Part shown: in pieces, positions 15,188 through 22,884 of the stretch | Numbering within the stretch: position 1 is the first letter of the stretch | How the letters are laid out: every line of letters begins with the position of its first letter | Assembly (NCBI GenBank): GCA_009843735.1 | Contig: VYCW01000088.1 | Coordinates: 1-36,382 of the forward strand | DNA length: 36,382 bases | Direction of reading: 5' to 3' | DNA from: Acidimicrobiaceae bacterium | GTDB taxonomy: Bacteria > Actinomycetota > Acidimicrobiia > Acidimicrobiales > Aldehydirespiratoraceae | The notes under the pieces: generated by a model | Told to the model about the DNA's origin: nothing | The model's input: only the letters and a program-made list of their open reading frames with translations | Databases searched by the model: none | Position numbers and translations under genes: made by a program

Positions 15188-16963
15188 ATGAGCGATTTCC
15201 GGGTCGACCTCGACGAGATCACCTTCAACCTGCGCCATGTGGCCGATCTCGAGGGACTGGCCGCGCTCGACGGTTTCGAGCACGTGGAGCCCGAGATAGT
15301 CGACCAGCTCCTCGCAGAGGCCGCCCGGTTCGCGGAGGAGGTGATAGCGCCGCTGAACCGCGTCGGCGACACGGAGGGCTCGCGCCGCCTCGACGACGGC
15401 TCGGTGGCGACGCCCACCGGGTTCCGGGAGGCCTACCAGTCCTACGTGGAGGCCGGGTGGGGCGCCGTGTCCATGGATCCCGACTACGGCGGCGGGGGCT
15501 TCCCCCACCTCGTGGGTCTGGCCGTGGAGGAGATGTTCACCACTGCCTGCATGTCATGGTCGCTCTGCCCGCTGCTCACCCAGGGCGCCATCAACCTGCT
15601 GGGCGCGCACGGAACCGACGAGCAGAAGGCCCTCTACCTGCCGCAGATGGCCTCCGGCGTCTGGACCGGCACCATGAACCTCACCGAGCCCCAGGCCGGA
15701 TCCGACCTCGGGGCGGTCACGACCCGGGCCGTGCCCCAGCCCGACGGCTCCTACCGGCTGGCCGGCACCAAGATCTTCATCACCTACGGCGAGCACGACC
15801 TGGCCGACAACATCGTTCACCTGGTGCTGGCCCGCACGCCCGGCGCACCTCCGGGGACCCGGGGGATCAGCTGCTTCCTGGTGCCCAAGCACCTGCCCAC
15901 CGCCGACGGATCGACCGGCGCCCGCAACGACGTGCACTGCGTTTCGATCGAGCACAAGCTGGGGATCCACGCCAGCCCCACCTGTGTCATGTCCTACGGC
16001 GACGACGACGGCGCGGTCGGGTTCCTGGTCGGCGACGAGAACGGCGGGATGCGGGCCATGTTCACGATGATGAACCACGCCCGCCTGAGCGTCGGCCTGG
16101 AAGGGGTGGCCATCGCCGAGCGGTCCTACCAGCAGGCCCTCGCCTACGCCCACGAGCGACGCCAGGGCCGGGCGCCCGGCGCGCCCGCCACCGAGTCGTC
16201 GGCCATCATCGACCATCCCGACGTGCGGCGGATGCTGCTGGACATGCGGTCCACCACCAGCGCCATGCGGGGACTGGCCTACCGCAACGCGGAGGCCATC
16301 GACCGCTCCTCGCACGGGACCGACGCCGGCGAGCGCCAGGAGGGCTCGGAGCGGGCCGCGCTGCTGACGCCGCTGACCAAGGCATGGGCCACCGATCTGG
16401 GATGCGAGCTGGCCAGCGTCGGCCTTCAGGTTCATGGAGGCATGGGCTTCATCGAGGAGACCGGCTCGGCCCAGCACTACCGCGACGCCAGGATCGCTCC
16501 CATCTACGAGGGCACCAACGGCATACAGTCGGCCGACCTCGTCGGGCGGAAGCTGTCCATGCGGGGCGGTGCCGCGGTGCGCGACCACCTCGACCGTGTC
16601 CGGGATACCGCGGCAGCCCTCAACGGCACCGCGGGCCTTAAGTCCGTGCGCCAGCACCTTGAGGCCGCGGTGGACGCCACCGGCGAGGCCAGCGAGTGGC
16701 TGCTGGCGGCCGAGCCGTTCGATCGCCTCGCGGGCGCCGACGCCTACCTGAGGATGCTGGCCACCACGACCGGCGGGGCTGCTCTGGCCGATGGAGCGGT
16801 GGCCGCCGACCGGCTCGAGGCCCTCGAGCTCGCGACCGACAGGGCGGTCCTGGCCCGCTTCTTCGCCGCTAACCGGCTGTCGGCGGTTCCGGGCCTGTTG
16901 GCTGCGGTGACCGAGCCTGCCGACGATCTGGTGGCGGCCGGGCAGCGGATCCTGGCGGGCTAG
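15188..16963 (+). CDS. Acyl-CoA dehydrogenase, DmdC-like long type
   Basis: FAD-dependent alpha,beta-dehydrogenation of an acyl-CoA thioester. At 591 residues it is of the long class with an extra C-terminal helical domain, like 3-methylmercaptopropionyl-CoA dehydrogenase (DmdC). The N-terminus FRVDLDEITFNLRHVADLEGL and AARFAEEVIAPLNRVGD are typical of that class. FAD contacts are in TEPQAGSDLGA and KIFITYGEHD. The catalytic glutamate is about E441 in IYEGTNGIQ. The true substrate (DMSP-derived, aromatic or fatty acyl-CoA) cannot be decided, since no dmdA, dmdB or dmdD gene is near. A fadE gene also lies close to hflX and lexA in mycobacteria, so it may be ancestral context. lgt follows after 26 bases. 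Confidence 0.9.
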   Translation: MSDFRVDLDEITFNLRHVADLEGLAALDGFEHVEPEIVDQLLAEAARFAEEVIAPLNRVGDTEGSRRLDDGSVATPTGFREAYQSYVEAGWGAVSMDPDYGGGGFPHLVGLAVEEMFTTACMSWSLCPLLTQGAINLLGAHGTDEQKALYLPQMASGVWTGTMNLTEPQAGSDLGAVTTRAVPQPDGSYRLAGTKIFITYGEHDLADNIVHLVLARTPGAPPGTRGISCFLVPKHLPTADGSTGARNDVHCVSIEHKLGIHASPTCVMSYGDDDGAVGFLVGDENGGMRAMFTMMNHARLSVGLEGVAIAERSYQQALAYAHERRQGRAPGAPATESSAIIDHPDVRRMLLDMRSTTSAMRGLAYRNAEAIDRSSHGTDAGERQEGSERAALLTPLTKAWATDLGCELASVGLQVHGGMGFIEETGSAQHYRDARIAPIYEGTNGIQSADLVGRKLSMRGGAAVRDHLDRVRDTAAALNGTAGLKSVRQHLEAAVDATGEASEWLLAAEPFDRLAGADAYLRMLATTTGGAALADGAVAADRLEALELATDRAVLARFFAANRLSAVPGLLAAVTEPADDLVAAGQRILAG

Positions 16964-16989
16964 AGGCCGAACCGGGAACTGCAGACCCT

Positions 16990-17868
16990 ATGGCTGGCAT
17001 CTCGGCCCTGCTGATCGGTTCGATCCCGAGCCCGCCCCGCAACGGCCTCGATCTCGGGCCGCTCCAGCTGAGGGCCTACGGCGTGATGATCGCGCTGGGC
17101 GTGCTGGCCTCGGTGTGGCTGTCGCGGCGGCGCTGGGCGGCGCGGGGCGGCAACCCCGACCAGATCAGCCGGGTGGCTGTCTGGGGCGTGATAGCGGGAC
17201 TGATCGGCGCCCGTCTGTACCACGTGATCACCGACTGGAAGAGGTTCCAGTCCGACGGCTGGCTGGACGCGGTCGCCATCTGGCAGGGCGGGCTGGGCAT
17301 ACCCGGTGGCATGGCGGCCGGGATTCTGGTCGGGCTCTGGATGATCCGGCGCCAGCACATGAACCAGGGCGAGGCCATCGCCGCGATCGTGCCCACGCTC
17401 CCGCTGGCCCAGGCCATCGGGCGTCTGGGTAACTGGTTCAACCAGGAGTTGTTCGGCCGGCCCACCGACCTGCCCTGGGGCCTCGAGATCGACGAGGCCC
17501 ACCGCCCGGCGCAGTACCTCGACGTCGAGACCTTCCATCCGACCTTCCTTTATGAGGCGGTATGGAATCTGCTTCTCTGCGGCCTGCTGCTGCTCATCGA
17601 CCGCCGGCGCCGGCTGCTCGACGTTCCGACCCTGGTCACCGACCCCCGCAGGGTTAGCCGGCCCGGCTCCCTGATGGCCGTGTACATCCTCGGCTACGGG
17701 CTCGGGCGGCTGTGGATCGAGGCGGTGCGCATCGACCCTGCCAGCCTGATCCTGGGCGTGCGGGTGAACATCTGGATGAGCCTCGTGCTCATAGCGGGCT
17801 CGTCCTCCTACCTGATCTGGCTCCGCCGCCGCGCTCCCGGGCCGAGACGTCCCGTCCTGCCCTCCTGA
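16990..17868 (+). CDS. lgt: Prolipoprotein diacylglyceryl transferase Lgt
   Basis: Integral membrane enzyme that attaches diacylglycerol to the lipobox cysteine of preprolipoproteins, the first step of lipoprotein maturation. Motifs: LRAYGVMIALGV near the start, GGLGIPGGMAAG, the family signature QAIGRLGNWFNQELFG, and HPTFLYEAVWNLLL. Several hydrophobic segments span the 292 residues. A probable client, the BMP lipoprotein (22885-24123), is encoded 5 kb away. The ATG at 16990 lacks a clear ribosome-binding site or -10, so expression may depend on read-through from the dehydrogenase gene. It converges on the dioxygenase gene with 25 bases between stops. Confidence 0.95.
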   Translation: MAGISALLIGSIPSPPRNGLDLGPLQLRAYGVMIALGVLASVWLSRRRWAARGGNPDQISRVAVWGVIAGLIGARLYHVITDWKRFQSDGWLDAVAIWQGGLGIPGGMAAGILVGLWMIRRQHMNQGEAIAAIVPTLPLAQAIGRLGNWFNQELFGRPTDLPWGLEIDEAHRPAQYLDVETFHPTFLYEAVWNLLLCGLLLLIDRRRRLLDVPTLVTDPRRVSRPGSLMAVYILGYGLGRLWIEAVRIDPASLILGVRVNIWMSLVLIAGSSSYLIWLRRRAPGPRRPVLPS

Positions 17869-17893
17869 GTGCGAGCGAGGTCGCCGGGTCGGG

Positions 17894-18748
17894 CTAGTTG
17901 AAGCCTCGCAGGGGGAAGTCGGCGCCGCGTTGGAGCCAGTTGTCGGCCAGGTAGTCGGCGGTGCCGTCGATCAGGTGCATCGTGTAGGCGTGGCGGCTGT
18001 GGTCCGAGGTGTTGGCCGCGCTCCAGTGCGGCAGCGTGCCGTGAAGGGCGATCAGCGTGCCCGCCTCTGCCTCCAGCGGCACCAGGTCGTCGGTGGGATA
18101 CGGGGTGGCGTCGAGGACGTCGGTGACCGTACCCCGGCTGCGGTCGTCCGGGTCCACTAGGCGGAAGCGGGTCTTCGCGGGGATGCGGTGGCCACCGGGC
18201 AGCGCCCACATGCAGCCGTTGGCCACGGTGGAGTCCTCGATCGCGAACCACAGGCCGATCACGCTCTGGGGCTCGGTCCACAGGAAGGTGTGGTCGCAGT
18301 GGCAGATGACCTCGCCGCCGATTCCGGGCTGCTTGAAGATGTACATCGACTGGAGCAGCCGCGGCTCCACGAACCCCAGGTCGGATGCCACCTGGGCCAG
18401 CTCCGGGGTCCGGGAGAATGTGTCGAAGGCCGGGTCGAGGTCGTGCATGGCGTGGCCGATCTTGTTGACCGCCAGCGGCATCGGCCGCGTGAGGCGACCG
18501 CTGGAGACCGCTCCGTCCTCGAAGAACCAGCGAACGGTGTCGCCCGAGCCGAGGAACCACTCGTCCTGGGCGTGGCTCTGCTCGGTGGTGGAGAACACCG
18601 TGAGGCCGCCGTCGGAGGCCGGGTCGATGCTCTCCAGCATGGAGTTGACGTGGGCCTTGAGCGCCTCGCAGCGCTCCTTCGCCACGAAGCCGGGCAGCAC
18701 CAGGAACCCGTCGCGCTCCCAGTGGAGCAGCTGCGTGCCGTCGAGCAT
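17894..18748 (-). CDS. PhyH-family Fe(II)/2-oxoglutarate dioxygenase, PHYHD1-like
   Basis: A 284-residue non-heme iron dioxygenase of the phytanoyl-CoA dioxygenase family. The iron ligands are probably H150 and D152 (ICHCDHTF) and H236 (LIALHGTLPH), with R252 (SDHSRHAYTMH) as likely 2-oxoglutarate anchor. The blocks LLQSMYIFKQPGIGGEV, FLWTEP, LWFAIEDSTVANGC and HAYTMHLI resemble human PHYHD1 more than phytanoyl-CoA hydroxylase or EctD, from memory. The start ATG 18748 has AGGGGGG seven bases upstream; the open frame continues to 18973 but only within the permease gene. It is the last gene of the ABC importer operon, 11 bases after the permease stop, which suggests it oxidises the imported compound. 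Substrate unknown. Confidence 0.85.
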   Translation of the reverse strand: MLDGTQLLHWERDGFLVLPGFVAKERCEALKAHVNSMLESIDPASDGGLTVFSTTEQSHAQDEWFLGSGDTVRWFFEDGAVSSGRLTRPMPLAVNKIGHAMHDLDPAFDTFSRTPELAQVASDLGFVEPRLLQSMYIFKQPGIGGEVICHCDHTFLWTEPQSVIGLWFAIEDSTVANGCMWALPGGHRIPAKTRFRLVDPDDRSRGTVTDVLDATPYPTDDLVPLEAEAGTLIALHGTLPHWSAANTSDHSRHAYTMHLIDGTADYLADNWLQRGADFPLRGFN

Positions 18749-18759
18749 GCGCAGCCCCC

Positions 18760-20019
18760 CTAGGCCTCGCCCCGCCGGTAGACGACGCCGTCGGCTCGGG
18801 GCATCCGCAGCCTCTGGGAGAAGAAGACCAGCACCACCAACACGATGACGAAGGGCAGGATCGAGATCCACCAGTCGGGCACGGTCGTCGACAGGAAGTA
18901 CCAGATGGCCGCACCCAGCCCCAGCCCGGCGGCCAGCCCGGCGTCGATGCGGCGCCTGCGGTTCAGCGCCCATGCCAGCACCGCGGCCAGGGCAATGGTG
19001 TTCACCAGAAGCAGCGCGTGCGACGCTGAGCCGTCCAGGTCGCGCAGGCCCACCCCGAAGGGATAGCCGAACAGCAGCGCTCCGGCCATGATCCCGCCGG
19101 GGCGCCAGTTCCCGAAAATGAGGGCGGCCAGGCCGATGAACCCCCGCCCGTTAGTCTGGCCCTCCAGGTAGATGCCCGACAGCTCCGGGCTGGCGATGAA
19201 CGCTCCGCCCAGCCCGGCCAGCGCCCCGCTGATCACCACTCCGAAGTACTTGTAGAGGTAGATGTTGATGCCCTGGGTTTCGCCGCCCACCGGGTGCTCG
19301 CCGCAGATGCGGAGCCGCAGGCCGAACCGGGTCCGCCAGATCAGCCACGCGCTGAACGGGACCAGCGCGAAGGCGATCATGGTGGCCAGCGAGAGCTGGG
19401 CCACCAGCCCCCGGGCCAGCCCGGTGAAGTCGGACACGAAGAACCAGTCCTTGCGGGTGAACCAGCCGAGAATGTCGGGCGAGTCCCAGCCGAACAGGTC
19501 GCCGCCGGCCAGGAACGGGAACGTGAACCTGCCCACGCCAGGGGTCCGGGGTGACTGGGTGATCGAGCCGCCCTCGTGGTTGGTGAGGATCTCCGACGAC
19601 AGGAACCGGGCCAGTCCCGGGGCGGTCACGTTGATGGCCACACCCGAGATGATGTGGTCCACGCCGAACGACACGGTGGCGATGGCGTGGACCAGCCCCC
19701 CGAGGGCGCCGCCGATCATGCCGATGAGCAGGCCGGCCCAGCCGCCGTAGTTGATGGCCCCCCAGGCGCCGAACCAGGTTCCCAGGATCAGCATCCCCTC
19801 CAACCCGATGTTCACGATGCCGGCCCGCTCCGAGAACAGGCCGCCCAGGCCGGCGAGCATGATGGGCACCGCCCAGCGCAGCATGGCCTGCGACGAGGTC
19901 ACCGCAGTGAGCCGCTCGGTGTCGTCGAAGCCCTGCACCACCGTCAGAACCAGGACCCCGACGGCCGCGTAGAGCATCCACCGGGCCCACACCGGCAGCC
20001 GCCCCAACCACGCGGTCAT
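18760..20019 (-). CDS. ABC transporter permease, BMP/nucleoside type (second permease)
   Basis: A 419-residue membrane protein of the branched-chain/ribose-type permease superfamily, matching the second permease of BMP-family importers such as YufQ/NupQ. FSERAGIVNIGLEGMLILG is the family hallmark near residue 65. Further segments include YLYKYFGVVISGALAGLGGA and GRGFIGLAALIFGNWRPGG, which are usual for nucleoside permeases. Two extra hydrophobic segments close the protein (ALLLVNTIALAAVLAWAL and ISILPFVIVLVVLVFF), making it longer than many homologues. Its ATG (20019) overlaps the stop of the first permease by four bases (ATGA), so they are translationally coupled. Confidence 0.9.
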   Translation of the reverse strand: MTAWLGRLPVWARWMLYAAVGVLVLTVVQGFDDTERLTAVTSSQAMLRWAVPIMLAGLGGLFSERAGIVNIGLEGMLILGTWFGAWGAINYGGWAGLLIGMIGGALGGLVHAIATVSFGVDHIISGVAINVTAPGLARFLSSEILTNHEGGSITQSPRTPGVGRFTFPFLAGGDLFGWDSPDILGWFTRKDWFFVSDFTGLARGLVAQLSLATMIAFALVPFSAWLIWRTRFGLRLRICGEHPVGGETQGINIYLYKYFGVVISGALAGLGGAFIASPELSGIYLEGQTNGRGFIGLAALIFGNWRPGGIMAGALLFGYPFGVGLRDLDGSASHALLLVNTIALAAVLAWALNRRRRIDAGLAAGLGLGAAIWYFLSTTVPDWWISILPFVIVLVVLVFFSQRLRMPRADGVVYRRGEA

Positions 20020-21275
20020 GATGCGGCTGCCGGGCTTGAGGCCATGGCGGCGGCCGCGGCGGCGGCCTCCTCGCGCTCGCGCATGCGTCGCACGACCTCG
20101 TAGGCGATGACCGCGGTCAGGATGATGACGCCCTTCATGATCTCGACGATCTCACGGGACGCGGCCCCCGAGATCTGCAGGATCCCCGACGAGACGTCGA
20201 GGAACGCGAAGACCAGCGCGGCCACGCCCACTCCCGCCGGATGGTTGCGGCCGAGCAGGGCCACCGCGATGCCGGTGAAGCCGAGCAGGCTGATCGGGTT
20301 GGACGGGTAGTAGCCGGTGTTCATCAGTTCGGTCATGCCGACCAATCCGGCCACCGCGCCCGACAGCGTCATGGCGATCACGACCATGCGCTTCGGCGAC
20401 ACCCCTCCGACATGGGATGCGGTCGGGTTGGCGCCGCTCGACCGCAGGTCGAAGCCGAACACCGTCCGGTTCAGGATCACGTGGTAGACGACTCCCACCA
20501 CCACCGCGACGACCAGCACGCCCGTCAGCTTCTTGCCCAGGCCGATCTCCCGGGTGAAGACCTCCAGCCAAGAATTGATGTCGGGCAGCAGGCCGCTCTC
20601 GGCGATGGGCTCGGTGCCGACCCGGCCGCCGGTCGCCGATATCTCGCCCCCGGCCTGCCACGCCACTATCCACCACGCGGCCAACCCCGAGATGACCACC
20701 GCGTTGAGCATGATGGTGGAGATCACCTCGTTCACCCCGCGGGTCACTTTCAGCACTCCGGCCGCTCCCGAGAACGCACCGCCCACGGCCATGGCGATCA
20801 CCAGGATGAACGTGATGTGCAGCACCGACGGCACCTCGATCTGGGCACCCAGATGGGCTGCCACGATGAAGGCCAGCAGGTACTGGCCCTCCACGCCGAT
20901 GTTGAACAGGTTCATCCGGAAGCCGATGGCGGCGGCCACGCCCGACAGGTACAGGGGCGTGGCCCGGTTCAGGATGTCCACCTGGGTCTCGAGCTTGCTG
21001 GCGTGCTGGACCATGTCGGCGTAGGCGGCCAGCGGATTGCTGCCCGAGATCAGCAGGACGATCGAGGAGAGCACCACCGCGATCACCACCGCCGCGGTGG
21101 GCGCCGCCGACGCCAGCATCAACCGATGGGTGAGGCGCTCGGTCACGGGGTCCCAGTCTCCGATCTCCCGCTCTTGTTCGCTCCGCTCACGGGCCGCTCG
21201 GGCCACGGCCTCGCTGAGCGTCTTGCCGCGATCTTCACGAGTTTCCGCCTGTTCGCTCGGCCTCCAGGGCCGCAC
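20016..21275 (-). CDS. ABC transporter permease, BMP/nucleoside type (first permease)
   Basis: A 419-residue polytopic permease matching the YufP/NupP partner. The core motif is IGFRMNLFNIGVEGQYLLAF, followed by GVNEVISTIMLNAVVISGLAAWW, LRSSGANPTASHVGGVSPKR and FTGIAVALLGRNHPAGV, all typical of this family. It has a charged N-terminal extension of about 50 residues (SEQAETREDRGKTLSEAVAR) before the first membrane segment, and an Ala-rich C-terminal tail. The GTG at 21275 overlaps the ATPase gene by 41 bases with no clear ribosome-binding site. An in-frame GTG near 21206 would remove the overlap, so the exact start is uncertain. Confidence 0.88.
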   Translation of the reverse strand: MRPWRPSEQAETREDRGKTLSEAVARAARERSEQEREIGDWDPVTERLTHRLMLASAAPTAAVVIAVVLSSIVLLISGSNPLAAYADMVQHASKLETQVDILNRATPLYLSGVAAAIGFRMNLFNIGVEGQYLLAFIVAAHLGAQIEVPSVLHITFILVIAMAVGGAFSGAAGVLKVTRGVNEVISTIMLNAVVISGLAAWWIVAWQAGGEISATGGRVGTEPIAESGLLPDINSWLEVFTREIGLGKKLTGVLVVAVVVGVVYHVILNRTVFGFDLRSSGANPTASHVGGVSPKRMVVIAMTLSGAVAGLVGMTELMNTGYYPSNPISLLGFTGIAVALLGRNHPAGVGVAALVFAFLDVSSGILQISGAASREIVEIMKGVIILTAVIAYEVVRRMREREEAAAAAAAMASSPAAAS

Positions 21276-22773
21276 CGGTCATGTAGGCGCCGAGGTCACG
21301 GGGAGTGACGTCGTTGGGGTCGAGGCGGGCCACCAGGCGGCCCCGCAGCATCACCACGATGGTGTCCGACAATCCGATCAGTTCGTCGAGGTCGGCCGAC
21401 ACCAGCAGGGTGGCCAGGCCTCGTGAGCGGGCCTCGCGGATGTCGTCCCAGACCGCGGCCTGGGCTCCGACGTCGATCCCGCGGGTTGGATGGTTGGCGA
21501 TGAGCACCGCGGGATCGGCCACCATCTCCCGTCCCACGATCAGTTTCTGCTGGTTCCCGCCCGACAGCGCGTGGGCCGACACCTCGATGTTGGGCGAGCG
21601 GACGTCGAAGTCCTCCTTGATCCGGTTGGCCCGTCCTCTCATGCCCGGGCGGCTCAGCCACGGGCCGCGGGAATACGGCTTCTCGGTCTGGTGGCCCAGG
21701 GCGGCGTTCTCCCAGAGGGTGAAACCCAGCAGCAGCCCGTCGCGGTGGCGGTCTTGAGGCACGTACCCGAGGCCCATCTCGCGCCGGTGCCGCACCGATA
21801 CGTGGGTGATGTCGCGGCCCAGCAGCGTGATAACGCCTTGATCCGGGTCCTGTATCCCGATGATGGCGTTGACCAGCTCGGCCTGGCCATTGCCCTCGAC
21901 CCCGGCGATGCCCACGATCTCGCCCCGGTGAACGCTCAGGGTCACGTCGTCGACCACGGCTCGGTCGCCCTCGCCGGCCACCCTCAGACCTGAGAGCTCG
22001 AGCGCGGCTTCCTCGGTCACTGTGGACGCGCCCGCGTCGGGTACGGGCAACTCCGAGCCGATCATCATCTCGGCCAGGTCGTGGGCGGTCACCTCGTCGG
22101 GCTTGACGGTGCCCACCGTGCGGCCCTGACGCAGCACGGTGATGGTGTCGGCGATCTCGAGGACCTCGTCGAGCTTGTGGTCGATGAACAGGATGGTGGC
22201 GCCGCCGGCCTTGAGTTCCCGGATGTTGCGGAACAGTTCGTCGACCTCCTGGGGGACAAGCACTGCGGTCGGCTCGTCCAGGATGAGGATCTTGGCTCCC
22301 CGGTAGAGGACCTTGATGATCTCCACCCGTTGCCGTTCGCCGACCTCCAGGGTCTCCACCAGGTCGTGGGCGTTGATGTCGAGCCCGTAGGCTCGGCCCA
22401 CCTCGTCGAGGTGCTCGCGTCCCGTCTGGAAGTCGATCCGGCCCAGCGACCGCATCGGCTCGGCGCCCAGGATCACGTTCTCGAGCACGGTGAGCTGGTC
22501 GGCCAGCATGAAGTGCTGGTGGACCATCCCGATTCCCAGGTCGATCGCCTGGGCCGGCGAGTTCAGCGCCACGGCCTCGCCCCGGATCCTGATCGTGCCC
22601 GAGTCGGGGGGCTGCATGCCGTACAGGATCTTCATCAGGGTCGACTTGCCGGCCCCGTTCTCCCCGCAGATGGCGTGGATCTCGCCCTCGGCCACCTCCA
22701 GGTGGATATCGTCGTTGGCCACCACGCCCGGGAACCGCTTGGTGATGCCTGTCAGTTCGATGGCTGGCGCCAC
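21235..22773 (-). CDS. ABC transporter ATP-binding protein, double-domain BMP/nucleoside type
   Basis: A two-ATPase-domain protein (512 residues) of the RbsA/YufO type that powers the two permeases. The first domain has a full Walker A, GENGAGKST (37-45), and Walker B ILILDEPTAVL. The second has LSGGNQQKL but a degenerate Walker A (GVEGNGQAEL) and Walker B ending NHPTRGIDVGA. Such asymmetry is normal in this family, so it is not a sign of decay. GTG 22773 is preferred: GAGGGAGG lies just upstream, whereas the ATG at 22809 lies inside a GC hairpin and would add 12 residues unlike the family. Its stop overlaps the first permease gene. Confidence 0.92.
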   Translation of the reverse strand: MAPAIELTGITKRFPGVVANDDIHLEVAEGEIHAICGENGAGKSTLMKILYGMQPPDSGTIRIRGEAVALNSPAQAIDLGIGMVHQHFMLADQLTVLENVILGAEPMRSLGRIDFQTGREHLDEVGRAYGLDINAHDLVETLEVGERQRVEIIKVLYRGAKILILDEPTAVLVPQEVDELFRNIRELKAGGATILFIDHKLDEVLEIADTITVLRQGRTVGTVKPDEVTAHDLAEMMIGSELPVPDAGASTVTEEAALELSGLRVAGEGDRAVVDDVTLSVHRGEIVGIAGVEGNGQAELVNAIIGIQDPDQGVITLLGRDITHVSVRHRREMGLGYVPQDRHRDGLLLGFTLWENAALGHQTEKPYSRGPWLSRPGMRGRANRIKEDFDVRSPNIEVSAHALSGGNQQKLIVGREMVADPAVLIANHPTRGIDVGAQAAVWDDIREARSRGLATLLVSADLDELIGLSDTIVVMLRGRLVARLDPNDVTPRDLGAYMTGAALEAERTGGNS

Positions 22774-22795
22774 GCAGCCTCCCTCGGAAACGACG

Positions 22796-22823
22796 ACCGG
22801 GCCGGACATTAGCCCGGCCCGGT
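22796..22823 (-). terminator. GC hairpin between lipoprotein and ATPase genes (no T tract)
   Basis: ACCGGGCCGG (22796-22805) pairs perfectly with CCGGCCCGGT (22814-22823) around an eight-base loop. A smaller stem, GGCCCG/CGGGCC (22851-22868), lies between it and the lipoprotein stop. No T run follows. In importer operons such hairpins often reduce read-through or protect the 3' end of the abundant lipoprotein mRNA; that role is inferred here. Confidence 0.5.
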
Positions 22824-22884
22824 GTCATCGTTGGACTTGTGCTCCGGAGCGGCCCGACGGAGCGGGCCTACCGGCGCTCAGCGG

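Noticed and set aside
18749..18973. 75-residue N-terminal extension of the PhyH-like dioxygenase
   Set aside because: It lies within the permease gene in another frame, is arginine-rich without similarity, and a good ribosome-binding site supports ATG 18748.
21235..22773. Degenerate second Walker motifs taken as a sign of a pseudogene
   Set aside because: Asymmetric nucleotide-binding domains are normal for the RbsA/YufO type; the frame is intact.
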